Source: Pedobacter endophyticus (GTDB lineage Bacteria; Bacteroidota; Bacteroidia; Sphingobacteriales; Sphingobacteriaceae). Taken from it: a stretch of DNA of 64,000 nucleotides. The translations under genes were made by a program, and so were the position numbers. The notes under the pieces are model-generated. The model made no database searches. It saw only the letters and a list, made by a program, of their open reading frames with translations, and had not been told where the DNA came from. Shown here piece after piece: positions 1-13,199 of this stretch. Positions within the stretch are counted from its first letter, which is position 1. Each line of letters starts with the position of its first letter. The DNA lies in NCBI RefSeq assembly GCF_015679185.1, contig NZ_CP064939.1:3658001-3722000 (forward strand), read 5' to 3'.

Positions 1-1
1 A

Positions 2-1114
2 AAACGCTATTATGGCGGCTGCCAAGTTGTAGATGTGGTGGAGCAAATTGCCATCGACAGAGCTAAGCAATTGTTCAGCGCTGCCTGGGTTAACGTTCAG
101 CCTCACTCGGGTGCGCAAGCTAACGCGGCAGTAATGTTGGCAGTTTTGCAACCTGGTGATAAGATTTTGGGTTTCGACCTTTCGCACGGTGGGCACTTAA
201 CACACGGTTCTCCGGTAAATTTTTCGGGCAAACTATATGAGCCGCTATTTTATGGTGTAGAAAAAGAAACCGGCCTTATCGATTATAAAAAACTGGAAGA
301 GGTTGCGCTTGCTGAAAAGCCAAAGTTGATTATTTGTGGTGCCTCAGCCTACTCTCGCGAGTGGGATTATGCTTTTATCCGCTCGGTAGCAGATAAAATT
401 GGTGCATTGGTGTTGGCTGATATTTCTCACCCGGCAGGGCTGATAGCAAAAGGATTGTTAACTAACCCGCTTCCGCACTGCCACATTGTAACCACTACTA
501 CACACAAAACCTTACGCGGCCCTCGTGGTGGTATGATTATGATGGGTAAAGATTTTGAAAACCCCTGGGGATTAAAAACGCCAAAGGGCGAAGTGCGCAT
601 GATGAGCAATTTGTTAGACATGGCAGTTTTTCCAGGTACACAAGGTGGCCCTTTAGAGCATATTATTGCAGCTAAGGCAATTGCCTTTGGCGAAGCTTTA
701 ACCGACGAATACGGTGCTTATATTAAACAAGTTGCCGCAAATGCACAAGCAATGGCCAAGGCGTTTGTAGCTAAAGGTTACGGAATTATTTCGGGCGGTA
801 CCGATAACCACTTAATGTTAATTGACCTTAGAAATAAGAACATTACTGGTAAAGTGGCCGAAAACGCCTTAGAAAGAGCAGAAATTACCGTAAATAAAAA
901 TATGGTTCCTTTTGATGATAAATCGCCGTTTGTAACCTCTGGCATCCGCGTGGGTACAGCAGCAATTACCACCCGCGGTTTAAAAGAAACTGAAATGGGT
1001 AAAATTGTTGATCTGATTGATCAGGTGCTTACCAATCCAGATGATGAAGCAAACATCAATAGCGTAAAGGCCGAGGTAATTAAACTGGTTAGCGCCTTTC
1101 CGCTTTACAAATAA
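2..1114 (+). CDS. glyA: Serine hydroxymethyltransferase, 5' end cut by window edge
   Basis: This enzyme interconverts serine and glycine with tetrahydrofolate, using PLP, and is the main cytosolic source of one-carbon units. The reading frame is open from base 2 ([15 protein letters not shown], typical of the family), so the true start lies upstream of the window and the ATG at 35 is internal. The PLP-lysine motif [14 protein letters not shown] is at about 155-168 of the visible part, preceded by the cofactor-contacting stretch [13 protein letters not shown]. The C-terminus is complete and is followed by an intrinsic terminator. gcvH, which also handles glycine and C1 units, lies far away at 49.9 kb. 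Confidence 0.97.
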   Translation, partial: KRYYGGCQVVDVVEQIAIDRAKQLFSAAWVNVQPHSGAQANAAVMLAVLQPGDKILGFDLSHGGHLTHGSPVNFSGKLYEPLFYGVEKETGLIDYKKLEEVALAEKPKLIICGASAYSREWDYAFIRSVADKIGALVLADISHPAGLIAKGLLTNPLPHCHIVTTTTHKTLRGPRGGMIMMGKDFENPWGLKTPKGEVRMMSNLLDMAVFPGTQGGPLEHIIAAKAIAFGEALTDEYGAYIKQVAANAQAMAKAFVAKGYGIISGGTDNHLMLIDLRNKNITGKVAENALERAEITVNKNMVPFDDKSPFVTSGIRVGTAAITTRGLKETEMGKIVDLIDQVLTNPDDEANINSVKAEVIKLVSAFPLYK

Positions 1115-1134
1115 GATTAATTAAATATTTTGAG

Positions 1135-1166
1135 AGCAGTTGCATTAATTTGTAACTGCTTTTTTA
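1135..1166 (+). terminator. Intrinsic terminator of glyA
   Basis: A perfect 7-bp stem (AGCAGTT at 1135-1141, AACTGCT at 1154-1160) with a 12-nt loop is followed at once by six T. It starts 20 bp after the glyA stop codon. Confidence 0.85.
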
Positions 1167-1179
1167 TTGGTTAAAATTA

Positions 1180-1227
1180 TATTGCCGTTAACTTCAGTGG
1201 GTCTATTGCCGTTAACTTCAGTCAACG
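1180..1227 (+). repeat. Direct and inverted repeat of the CCGTTAACTTCAG type
   Basis: The 19-mer TATTGCCGTTAACTTCAGT occurs twice, at 1180-1198 and 1204-1222. The second copy continues into AACGG, so CCGTT...AACGG can form a hairpin. It looks like a small intergenic repeat unit of the kind scattered through Bacteroidetes genomes; no function is visible. Confidence 0.6.
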
Positions 1228-1287
1228 GTATAAGGACTAGCCGTGATCTTGAAATCCCTCAATTCTATAAATTCTGATCCCAAAAAG

Positions 1288-1325
1288 TAAAGGGCCGATA
1301 TTCTTAGAAGAAATATCGACCCTTA
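1288..1325 (-). terminator. Long hairpin, probable terminator of the minus-strand lipoprotein gene
   Basis: The arms around AGGGCCGATATT and AAATATCGACCCT pair over about 13 bp with one mismatch. Read on the minus strand the hairpin is followed by TTTACTTTTT. It lies about 70 bp beyond the stop of the minus-strand gene at 1395, so it probably ends that transcript; it could also be a dispersed palindrome. Confidence 0.55.
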
Positions 1326-1394
1326 CCATCTAAATTAACGCTCTCAAATATATAACGCAGCGAAATACGAATTGTTTTAACTTAATAAAAAAAA

Positions 1395-2780
1395 TTAATT
1401 TTTCTCATAACAGCCTAATGTCGAAGGGTTTATTCTGTTTATGCCGCGTAAGTCTTTATTCAAATAGCTATTGTAATAAGGATCGTTGGTTAGGCTCGAA
1501 CCTTTTCCAATAACAATGCTGTTATCCTGCAACTGAAAATTCTCCGAATCAACTGCGATAAAACCCGGCTCAACATTAATCAGATTGCTGCTGCCCAAAT
1601 CAGTCTTTGTTGTCTTAATCAGGTTATTCAGCAGCTTATACTCAACCTTTGCCGAGCTTTTGCGTTGAATGTCGAGCTCGTTAATCAAAGAGCCGCAGAT
1701 AATATTGTTGGTCAGTTCTATGTTAAGATGATTGTAAGCACTGCTCGATATATAGTCAGAAAAAGTCAATGCTGCAGTCTTCCGCGGAAAGTCGAAGTTA
1801 TATCCCGCAAAGGTATTTTGTTTCAGCATATAACGGCCTCCGCCTGTAGCATAAACCAGGTAGTTGCCGCAATTGTACATTAAATTGTTAAAGGCCAGCA
1901 TTTCCGAATGGTAGCCAATGTAAGCGGCAACCTGCATGTTCTTTATAATACTGTTGCTTAAAATCAGTTTGCTGTTTCCATTGTGAGATAACGAATCGGA
2001 AGTAATACCTACAGATGCGTTCTTGATGACCGCGTATTTAATTACCGCATTTCCCAACCGCTTTAAAAAAATCCCCTTCCACTGGCCCGGTTCACTCGCG
2101 TAAATGCTTTCGAGCCTGTCGCTGCAAAACACCACAGGATCGTTTGCCGAGCCTTCGACATTTAGCATGCCCTCAACGTTTAAGCTGGCATCTTTGTGAA
2201 AATAGATCTTCGTTCCAGGTGCAACATTCAATCTTGATCCGCTCTGCACGGTAACGCCGCCAGTAATTACATAAGGAAGCCTATTAGACCAATATGTATC
2301 GCCTGTGATTGATTTCTCATTTATAAAAATCGCATTTTGCCCAAAAGCCACAAGTTTAATAACCTGCCTATGGCCATTACAATTGATAATTATAGAATCT
2401 TGCACTAAAAAAGGCAGGTTGCTAGCCGTGGGATCTATTTTAACCTTAACAAAAATATTCAGCGAGTCCTTACCGTTAAGTAACAGGTTTGTGCTGCTCG
2501 ACGTTGATTCGCCGTTGATATTAAGGCTAAATGACGATGGCGTACCTCCAGATAGCACAATTTCGTTAATATATAACGCGTTCGGGTTTTCATTGCTGAG
2601 CCTGATCCGTTTCGTAACCGAACCAGTAGATGAAAATATCGTGTCGAACAGAACGCTGTTTGTGGCCAAAGTTAGCTTCGCCTCCGGATCGCTCGTAATG
2701 CGCTCATCTTTACGGCAAGCAGCCACAAGTATCAACAACAATAAAAACAAGCCATTATTTAAACGCATCTTATCAAACAT
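1395..2780 (-). CDS. Lipoprotein with predicted right-handed beta-helix
   Basis: This is a surface or periplasmic lipoprotein of unknown substrate. Starting from the ATG at 2780 (461 aa), the N-terminus has a hydrophobic segment and the lipobox LVAAC with Cys22. The longer open frame to 2840 would put 20 polar residues before the signal and overlap comF, so it is unlikely; an ATG at 2768 is a second possibility. Residues about 45-140 resemble an Ig-like domain (TNSVLFDTIFSSTGSVTKR). The rest carries irregular repeats rich in N, I, V and G (KYAVIKNASVGI, LSNSIIKNMQVAAYIG, FNNLMYNCGNYLVYA), as expected of parallel beta-helix rungs. It follows comF on the same strand with a short gap. The family is common in Bacteroidetes and its role is not established. 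Confidence 0.7.
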   Translation of the reverse strand: MFDKMRLNNGLFLLLLILVAACRKDERITSDPEAKLTLATNSVLFDTIFSSTGSVTKRIRLSNENPNALYINEIVLSGGTPSSFSLNINGESTSSSTNLLLNGKDSLNIFVKVKIDPTASNLPFLVQDSIIINCNGHRQVIKLVAFGQNAIFINEKSITGDTYWSNRLPYVITGGVTVQSGSRLNVAPGTKIYFHKDASLNVEGMLNVEGSANDPVVFCSDRLESIYASEPGQWKGIFLKRLGNAVIKYAVIKNASVGITSDSLSHNGNSKLILSNSIIKNMQVAAYIGYHSEMLAFNNLMYNCGNYLVYATGGGRYMLKQNTFAGYNFDFPRKTAALTFSDYISSSAYNHLNIELTNNIICGSLINELDIQRKSSAKVEYKLLNNLIKTTKTDLGSSNLINVEPGFIAVDSENFQLQDNSIVIGKGSSLTNDPYYNSYLNKDLRGINRINPSTLGCYEKN

Positions 2781-2814
2781 ATAGAAATGTTCGGTTTCTT
2801 GCAAAAAAAGAAAT

Positions 2815-3513
2815 TTATTCGGCAAAGGCCAGCGCCGCAATACTTACCTTATTTGCGCCACATAACAAAAGCGCATTGGCGCACGCTTCGAGGGTTGCCC
2901 CAGTGGTAACCACATCATCCACTAACAAAACATGGCGCCCTTTAATAAGTGCCGAGTTGTCGACCTCAAAAACATGCTGCATATTTTCATAACGACTGTA
3001 CCTGTTTTTTTTGGTCTGGCTTTCCGTACCCACCAATCGCCTCAGTAATTTTTCATTAACGCCAATGCCAGTTATTAGCGAAATACCTTCGGCGATAAAA
3101 GCACTTTGATTAAAGCCTCTCAATCTCAATTTACTTGGGTGAAGCGGCACCGGAATAATTGCATCCATTTCAGCATAGAGTTGCGATCCTTGTAATCTTT
3201 CACCCAGCATTTTGCCCAGCATCAGGCCAACTTCCGTTTTGCCCTTGTATTTTAAGCTATGAATCAGGTTCTGCACCTTAGTTCCCTTTCTAAAATACAG
3301 CATTGCCATCGCCGCATTAATGTCAACCCTTCCCCAAAGCTGCTTGGCCACCCTGTTTTCAGCATGCAAATGATAATCGGTAAAGGGCAAATCGTACAAA
3401 CATTTCGTGCAAATGATTGCCTCATTTAACAACAGCTCGGCCCCGCAAGCATTGCACAACTCCGGAAAAAGAAGCCCAATCAAGTCCGATGCCCAACGTT
3501 GTATGATTAACAT
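2815..3513 (-). CDS. comF: ComF family phosphoribosyltransferase-like protein
   Basis: The 232-residue protein has the ComF layout. An N-terminal Cys4 zinc ribbon (CNACG at about 20-24 and CTKC at about 35-38) precedes a type I phosphoribosyltransferase fold, whose PRPP loop VLLVDDVVTTGATLEACA is near residues 195-212. In naturally competent bacteria ComF helps take up single-stranded DNA; in many others it is conserved without a proven role. The start is the ATG at 3513. The gene appears to form a short unit with the lipoprotein gene that follows it on the minus strand. Confidence 0.92.
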   Translation of the reverse strand: MLIIQRWASDLIGLLFPELCNACGAELLLNEAIICTKCLYDLPFTDYHLHAENRVAKQLWGRVDINAAMAMLYFRKGTKVQNLIHSLKYKGKTEVGLMLGKMLGERLQGSQLYAEMDAIIPVPLHPSKLRLRGFNQSAFIAEGISLITGIGVNEKLLRRLVGTESQTKKNRYSRYENMQHVFEVDNSALIKGRHVLLVDDVVTTGATLEACANALLLCGANKVSIAALAFAE

Positions 3514-3650
3514 AACCCTAATTTATCATTTTAATTAATAGAAAGTTCATTAATTGGTGTGTTTTGTGAATTGATAATGGGTTGATTAGTATCATTAGCT
3601 CACTGGTTCATTTACTCCTCGCAATTGCAAACTGAGAACTCCCAACTGAA

Positions 3651-3660
3651 CCCCCCCCCC
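3651..3660. repeat. C10 homopolymer in spacer upstream of the rRNA promoters
   Basis: Ten consecutive C residues lie in the 244-bp spacer between comF (ends 3513) and the first rRNA promoter (3758). The rest of this spacer is AT-rich and shows no gene. Confidence 0.8.
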
Positions 3661-3757
3661 AACACCCCAATCCCTGAAATGTTTGCCCCGCCCTTCAATT
3701 TTTTTTCATTGATTTTCAGTTCATTATCAAAACCTCCAAAAAATACCCCCATATCCA

Positions 3758-3788
3758 TTTGGAGTAAGCCCAACTTTTGCTACCTTTG
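3758..3788 (+). promoter_or_regulatory. rRNA operon promoter P1
   Basis: TTTG at 3758-3761, a 19-bp spacer and TACCTTTG at 3781-3788 match the Bacteroidetes housekeeping sigma consensus (TTTG, 19-21 bp, TAnnTTTG). Transcription should start a few bases downstream in the GC-rich stretch. Confidence 0.85.
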
Positions 3789-3876
3789 CATCCCGCTTCG
3801 GAGGAAACGGTTGTATTGAAAAGGTGGATCAGGGACAGTAGAGAGGGAAAAGGCGCAGAATTTATTTCAAAATAAA

Positions 3877-3907
3877 TTTGGCGAAAACAAAAAGATCACT
3901 ACCTTTG
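3877..3907 (+). promoter_or_regulatory. rRNA operon promoter P2
   Basis: TTTG at 3877-3880, 19 bp, then TACCTTTG at 3900-3907. The -7 box and spacing are identical to P1, 119 bp downstream of it. Confidence 0.85.
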
Positions 3908-4003
3908 CAGCCCCGATCAGAAGAAAGGGACGCCCGTTAAAAGACAGGCAGATTGAAAAGCGAAGAGAAGGAAAAAGGAGAACGAAAAAAATAAAATAAT
4001 TTA

Positions 4004-4034
4004 TTTGCAGTTCAGAAAAAGTTTTCTACCTTTG
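4004..4034 (+). promoter_or_regulatory. rRNA operon promoter P3
   Basis: TTTG at 4004-4007, 19 bp, then TACCTTTG at 4027-4034. This is the third promoter of identical design. The leader from here to the 16S gene is about 320 nt and has no coding features. Confidence 0.85.
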
Positions 4035-4361
4035 CACTCCCAACCGAAAGGAAAGGAAAAAAAAGTCCAGCGGCGGATGTCGCGAGTGACTAAAAATGAA
4101 AAGATTGAAACTGGCCGAAACAGGGAAAAGACCATTAAGACTTATGCCCAACTGAAGCTGGAAGATATATAAAAGGCATACCGTGAGGTTTCAATGCCGA
4201 TAAGTTCTTAAAAGAGATGTCAATGATGCGTAGTGGGGTAATGAAGTACGAATTCAAGTACAGAGTTCCTTATTACATTTTAAAGTCAATGTCTAACAGA
4301 CAAAACAAAAGAAGACTATTTTTAACAATAGTTAAAACTGGTCAGAATCAAATAACATTTT

Positions 4362-5885
<1,524 letters not shown>

Positions 5886-6117
5886 GGAGTAGAGTTGACT
5901 ACTCACTGCGCAACATGATATTTCTACATTAAGGTTTAGGGTAATAAGGTATAAGGCTTAAGGTCTTCATACTCCATATACATACTATATCTTAATATTA
6001 AAAAAAACTAAGGAGAGACGAGATTGAAATTGAATTACGATTTAAGATTGACGAATTACGATTGAAGCGGCAACGGAAGAACATCGTAAGTCTAAAATCA
6101 ACAATCTAAGATCAAGA
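5886..6117 (+). other. 16S-tRNA internal spacer with low-complexity AAGG/ATTACGATT tracts
   Basis: The spacer holds loosely repeated words (TAAGGTTTAGGG, TAAGGTATAAGGCTTAAGG, then GAATTACGATT twice). Similar words recur before 23S and before 5S (about 6360-6600 and 9698-9780). No gene is seen. Confidence 0.6.
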
Positions 6118-6192
6118 AGTCCCGTAGCTCAGCCTGGTTAGAGCACTACACTGATAATGTAGGGGTCTCCAGTTCAAATCTGGACGGGACTA
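6118..6192 (+). tRNA. tRNA-Ile (anticodon GAT)
   Basis: The acceptor stem AGTCCCG/CGGGACT is perfect with A73. The anticodon arm CTACA-CTGATAA-TGTAG gives anticodon GAT, and the T arm is TCCAG-TTCAAAT-CTGGA. CCA is not encoded. The position between 16S and 23S is canonical. Confidence 0.97.
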
Positions 6193-6280
6193 CACCACTG
6201 AAAGTCATAAGTCGATAAGTCTTAAGTCATGAGTCGTTAAGACTACGGACTGTTGACTAGGGACTTAAGGACTGGACTCT

Positions 6281-6357
6281 GGGGGATTAGCTCAGCTGGC
6301 TAGAGCGCCTGCCTTGCACGCAGGAGGTCAACGGTTCGACTCCGTTATTCTCCACCA
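6281..6357 (+). tRNA. tRNA-Ala (anticodon TGC)
   Basis: The acceptor GGGGGAT pairs with ATTCTCC, with G-U pairs. The anticodon arm CCTGC-CTTGCAC-GCAGG gives TGC. The discriminator A is followed by an encoded CCA (6355-6357), unlike the neighbouring tRNA-Ile. Confidence 0.97.
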
Positions 6358-6604
6358 TTAAGGTTGAGGGTTAAAAGGTTGAAGGTTTAGGGTAATACCT
6401 ATTGCTTAAACACACCACACCATAAAAACACACATCACCCGGATCGGTGATCATCATTGACAGATTGAAAGAAAAAGAAAAACGCCACAGGGGCACATGA
6501 AACGGTTCGAGACCGCAGTTTTTACTAATAAGGTTAAGCTTAGGCTTGGGCAGAGGACAATGAAACCCTCCACCCTTATACCCTAAACCTTACACCTTAG
6601 TAAA

Positions 6605-6617
6605 GTTCTTTGACATA
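6605..6617 (+). promoter_or_regulatory. boxA-like antitermination element before 23S
   Basis: GTTCTTTGACATA resembles rRNA boxA elements (E. coli TGCTCTTTAACA) bound by NusB/NusE. It lies about 150 nt upstream of 23S, a usual place. Assignment is by similarity only. Confidence 0.5.
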
Positions 6618-6768
6618 TTGGAAGAAGTTAAAAAAGAAGAGCAAACAACAATAGGCGACTGTTGTGTTTGTGCTCACTTAGAGGGATCGCAAGAAACCGC
6701 TAAGTATGAGACATCATAACAAGAGCAAAAAAAGCATACCATATGGCGCAAAAGGCATATGAGTAGAA

Positions 6769-9641
<2,873 letters not shown>

Positions 9642-9783
9642 AGCAACAACATCGTTGTTTGCTCTTCGAAACTTAACTTCTTTCAATAATATGTCATTTA
9701 AGGCTTAAGGCAAAAGGCTTAAGGCGTAAGGTTAATACCTTATACCCTACACCTTTCAACCCTCAACCTTATTTAAAAATATT

Positions 9784-9892
<109 letters not shown>

Positions 9893-9919
9893 ATCTTAAA
9901 GCCCCAAAGGGGCAATTGC

Positions 9920-9952
9920 AAAACCCTTCAGTTTATTCTGGAGGGTTTTCTT
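9920..9952 (+). terminator. Terminator of the rRNA operon
   Basis: A nearly perfect 12-bp stem (AAAACCCTTCAG at 9920-9931, CTGGAGGGTTTT at 9938-9949) with a 6-nt loop is followed by CTTG. A smaller GCCCC/GGGGC hairpin lies just before it at 9901-9913. Confidence 0.85.
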
Positions 9953-9976
9953 GTTTATAAGCTTTTTTTTCCGTAC

Positions 9977-10350
9977 TGGTTGGTGTCCCCACCAACCAAA
10001 TACAAACGCTGTCATTGCAATGGAGGCCGTCATCTCGAATGCAACCGAGAGATCTTTGTCGTTTACGGTACCAGGCGGGCGCAGCGTAATAATGCCATTT
10101 TCATTCCCGCCGCTATTTGCTTATTGGTTGGTGTCCCTACCGACCAAATGTAAACGCTGTCATCGCAATGAAGGCCGTCATCTCGAATGCAACCGGGAGA
10201 TCTTTGCCGTTTACGGTACCAGGCGGGCGCAGCGTAATAATGCCATTATCATTCCCACCGCTATTTGCCTATTGGTTGGCCTTCCCACGGGCCAAACTAT
10301 GAACGCTTTCATCGCAATCGAGGCCGTCATACTCAGCTTGACTGGGGATC
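9977..10350. repeat. Tandem repeat, exact 148-bp period, about 2.5 copies
   Basis: Units start at 9977, 10125 and 10273. Copies one and two are nearly identical, and the third diverges and stops early. Each begins with TGGTTGGTG...CACCAACCA, itself an imperfect palindrome, followed by GCCGTCATCTCGAATGCAAC and GGTACCAGGCGGGCGCAGCG. An open frame of 137 codons runs through it because repeat variation leaves few stops, but it has no protein-like features, so no gene is called. Confidence 0.85.
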
Positions 10351-10406
10351 TTAATGCGCAATAATTGGGTACCTTGCATTAAGATTCCCGCCTGCGCGGG
10401 AATGAC
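10335..10406 (-). repeat. Dispersed 70-75 bp intergenic repeat, copy 1
   Basis: Read on the minus strand this matches 54005-54079: GTCATTCCC, a short CGCAGG hairpin, GGGAATC, TTGCAAGG, ACC-AATT, TTGCGCATTAAGATCCCC, then TCAAGCT. The two copies are about 85% identical by eye and in opposite orientation. Confidence 0.75.
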
Positions 10407-10848
10407 GATGAGTTGAAAGGAAATGTGTCCATACTATCTGAGGTATCGGGACAGGCGCTGCGCTCAGGATGACAGCTATGAATGGCAGCCGTCTTTTAGA
10501 AACCCGATGCGAGCGGATATCCTTTTCGGTAGCGCTTGCTATTCTTATTTCATCGGCGTATCCAGAAAAGATTAAAGCGGACAGCGGGACTAAAATCGGC
10601 CAGCACTGGTGACGCTGTTTTCCCAATACTTTAAAGCAATAAGGTAGCTCACTTCGGGAGCATTTGAGCACCGTAGTGCCCTGAAACCATCAGAAAATCA
10701 GGAAACGTTAACTCAGGCATGTATTTTGGTGGGCAACTGTGTTATAATACGTTTCAATTTGACAATATTTTAAACTCAAAGATTTATTTCTGCATGTTGA
10801 TAAAAAAGCAAGGCAATAAACATAACTTCGCGGTAAATTAGTTCAGCA
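10407..10848. other. Intergenic stretch without recognised gene
   Basis: These 440 bp between the repeat cluster and the kinase gene contain only short open frames with no family resemblance. No clear consensus promoter of the TAnnTTTG type was found near the kinase start. Confidence 0.5.
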
Positions 10849-12147
10849 TTGCAAACTTTAGAACAACTGCATAACGGCGAGCTCAAGGGCATAGTTTCTT
10901 TGAGGATCTCTGAAGGTTTAAAGGATTTCCCCCGTGAAATTTTTGAATTGGCCGACACGCTTGAGTGCCTTGATCTTTCAGGAAATCAACTCAGTGCCTT
11001 GCCGCACGATTTCGGTCGATTAACGAAGCTGAAAATTCTTTTCTGTTCTGATAATTTGTTTACTGTGCTGCCCGAGGTTTTGGCCGATATTGCCGGACTG
11101 GATATCGTCGGTTTTAAATCCAATCGCATAGAGTTTGTTCCTCCAAAGGCACTCAACCCGCATATTAGATGGCTTATACTTACGAATAACAAGTTGCAAA
11201 TGCTGCCTCCGGCGATTGGCAACTGTTTGAGATTACAAAAGCTGATGCTTGCTGGAAACAATATTATTTATCTCCCACAGGAACTTCAGTTGTGCAGAAA
11301 CCTCGCTTTAATCCGGGTGGCAGCTAATGAACTACCTTTTCTACCAAAATGGCTTTACTCGATGCCGAGCCTGGCTTGGATCGCATTTTCGGGCAATAAA
11401 ATTAGCAAGGGTGGTGTTGGACTGCTTGTGCCTCAAATTGATTTAGAGGAGCTCGAATTTAAAGACCAACTAGGGGCGGGCGCATCAGGTACTATTTACA
11501 AAGCATTCAATAAGGTTACCAATACGGATGTTGCTGTTAAGATTTTTAAAGGTACAGTTACCAGCGACGGTTTTCCAGAGGATGAGATGAACGCTTACAT
11601 AGAAGCGGGTAGTCATCCGGGTTTAGTAAGGCTTCTGGGCAAAGTGGATGCTCGTGTGGAGAATGTTAAGGGCCTGGTAATGGAATTGATTCAATCTTCT
11701 TTTCACAATTTAGGTGACCCTCCAAGTTTCGAAAGTTGTACCCGAGACGTTTTCGCTGCTGAGCTGGAGTTGAGCGACGTGCAAGTTTTAAAGGTTGCTT
11801 CAACAATTGCCTCGTTATGCGAACATTTGCATGAAAGGGGAATCATCCACGGCGATCTGTATGCCCATAATATCTTGATGGATGCAGACGCAAACGTTCT
11901 GTTCGGCGATTTCGGTGCCGCATCATTTTATGATACAAAAAATATTGAGCAGGCTTTCTACCTGCAACGGATTGAGGTGAGAGCCTTCGGTTACCTTATT
12001 GATGATTTGCTTTTGCGTTGCGGGCACAACTCAATGCAGGAAATGAAGAATTTAAGAGACAGTTGCCTGTCTCAGGAGATTAACCTTCGCCCCAGCTTTA
12101 AAGAGATTACAGCAAGGCTACAGTCGCTTAAATCGACTAGTTTTTAG
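10849..12147 (+). CDS. Leucine-rich repeat protein kinase (Hanks-type fusion)
   Basis: The 432-residue cytosolic protein has about seven leucine-rich repeats (residues about 15-200, with units such as LECLDLSGNQLSALP and LRWL-type LTNNKLQMLP) fused to a protein kinase domain (about 205-430). Visible kinase features are the glycine loop GAGASG, Lys231 in VAVKIF, HGD at 334-336 followed by Asn341, and DFG at 354-356. The usual HRD arginine is Gly and the activation segment is short, as in non-RD kinases. There is no signal peptide or membrane segment. The start is a TTG, with an in-frame stop five codons upstream and no ATG near the N-terminus. The last 11 bp overlap rlmN tail to tail. LRR-kinase fusions occur sporadically in bacteria; the substrate is unknown. 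Confidence 0.88.
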   Translation: MQTLEQLHNGELKGIVSLRISEGLKDFPREIFELADTLECLDLSGNQLSALPHDFGRLTKLKILFCSDNLFTVLPEVLADIAGLDIVGFKSNRIEFVPPKALNPHIRWLILTNNKLQMLPPAIGNCLRLQKLMLAGNNIIYLPQELQLCRNLALIRVAANELPFLPKWLYSMPSLAWIAFSGNKISKGGVGLLVPQIDLEELEFKDQLGAGASGTIYKAFNKVTNTDVAVKIFKGTVTSDGFPEDEMNAYIEAGSHPGLVRLLGKVDARVENVKGLVMELIQSSFHNLGDPPSFESCTRDVFAAELELSDVQVLKVASTIASLCEHLHERGIIHGDLYAHNILMDADANVLFGDFGAASFYDTKNIEQAFYLQRIEVRAFGYLIDDLLLRCGHNSMQEMKNLRDSCLSQEINLRPSFKEITARLQSLKSTSF

Positions 12148-13198
12148 CTTCTTCTTTAACAGCAAGTTGTCCGCAGGCCGCGTCAATATCCTTACCTCTG
12201 CTCCGTCTGATATTGGTGTTTATACCCTGACTTTTTAGGTAGTTGGAAAAGGCATCAATCTTATCGCCCTCGGCATTTGTGAAATCGGCAAATGAGATCG
12301 GGTTGTATTCAATCAGGTTTACTTTACATGGAATATGCTTGCAGAATTTGGCCAGATCCATTGCATCGGATATTTCATCGTTAAAATGATTGAAAACGAT
12401 GTATTCATAGGTTACCGGATTCTTAGTTTTGGCAAAATAATATTTCAAAGCCTCGGCTAATGCCTTCAAAGAGTTGGCCTCATTAATGGGCATAATCTCG
12501 TTTCGCTTCTTATCATCGGCTGCGTGAAGTGAGAGTGCAAGATTAAATTTTGCGCCATCATCGCCAAGCTTTTTGATCATTTTTGCAATTCCGGCTGTTG
12601 ACACAGTAATGCGCTTATAGCTCATATTTAAACCATCGGGGGCTGTAATCCGCTCGATCGATTTAAGCACGTTGGCATAATTTAAAAGTGGTTCGCCCAT
12701 GCCCATGTAAACAATGTTGGTTAATGGGTTATCATAATTTTGTTTCGCTTGCTTATCAATCAAAACAACCTGGTCGTAAATTTCGTCGGCATTTAGGTTG
12801 CGTTTGCGATCCATGTAACCGGTAGCGCAAAACTTGCAGGTTAAACTGCAACCCACCTGCGAGCTCACACAGGCCGTCATCCTATCTTCTAACGGAATGA
12901 GTACGCCTTCAACTATATTTCCGTCTGCTAAGCGAAATGTGTTTTTAATGGTATGATCGTTACTGAACTGCGAATTGTTTACCTGAACAGCGTTAATGGA
13001 GAAATTTTCATCCAGTGCTTTACGAAGATCTTTAGACAGATTGCTCATATCGTCGAAGCTCGTCGACGATTTCTCCCACAACCACTGATAAATTTGCTTT
13101 GCTCTAAAGGCAGGCTGTTGCATAGCGGTTAAATGCTGTTGCAACTGTGGCAAATCCAACGAGCGGATATCAATTTTTTTTGCTGTTTTTTCTAACAT
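12137..13198 (-). CDS. rlmN: 23S rRNA (adenine2503-C2)-methyltransferase
   Basis: This radical-SAM enzyme methylates A2503 of 23S rRNA (and A37 of some tRNAs in E. coli). The 353-residue protein has the CxxxCxxC cluster motif (CSLTCKFC) near residue 115-122. It also has the family signatures YMGMGEPLLNY and TVSTAGI and the conserved C-terminal cysteine in DIDAACGQL used in the methyl transfer. The length is normal. It starts 2 bp after the stop position of the broken toxin gene. Confidence 0.96.
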   Translation of the reverse strand: MLEKTAKKIDIRSLDLPQLQQHLTAMQQPAFRAKQIYQWLWEKSSTSFDDMSNLSKDLRKALDENFSINAVQVNNSQFSNDHTIKNTFRLADGNIVEGVLIPLEDRMTACVSSQVGCSLTCKFCATGYMDRKRNLNADEIYDQVVLIDKQAKQNYDNPLTNIVYMGMGEPLLNYANVLKSIERITAPDGLNMSYKRITVSTAGIAKMIKKLGDDGAKFNLALSLHAADDKKRNEIMPINEANSLKALAEALKYYFAKTKNPVTYEYIVFNHFNDEISDAMDLAKFCKHIPCKVNLIEYNPISFADFTNAEGDKIDAFSNYLKSQGINTNIRRSRGKDIDAACGQLAVKEEAKN

Positions 13199-13199
13199 G

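Noticed and set aside
9951..10364. 137-codon open frame
   Set aside because: It is produced by the 148-bp tandem repeat and has no protein-family features or plausible start signals.
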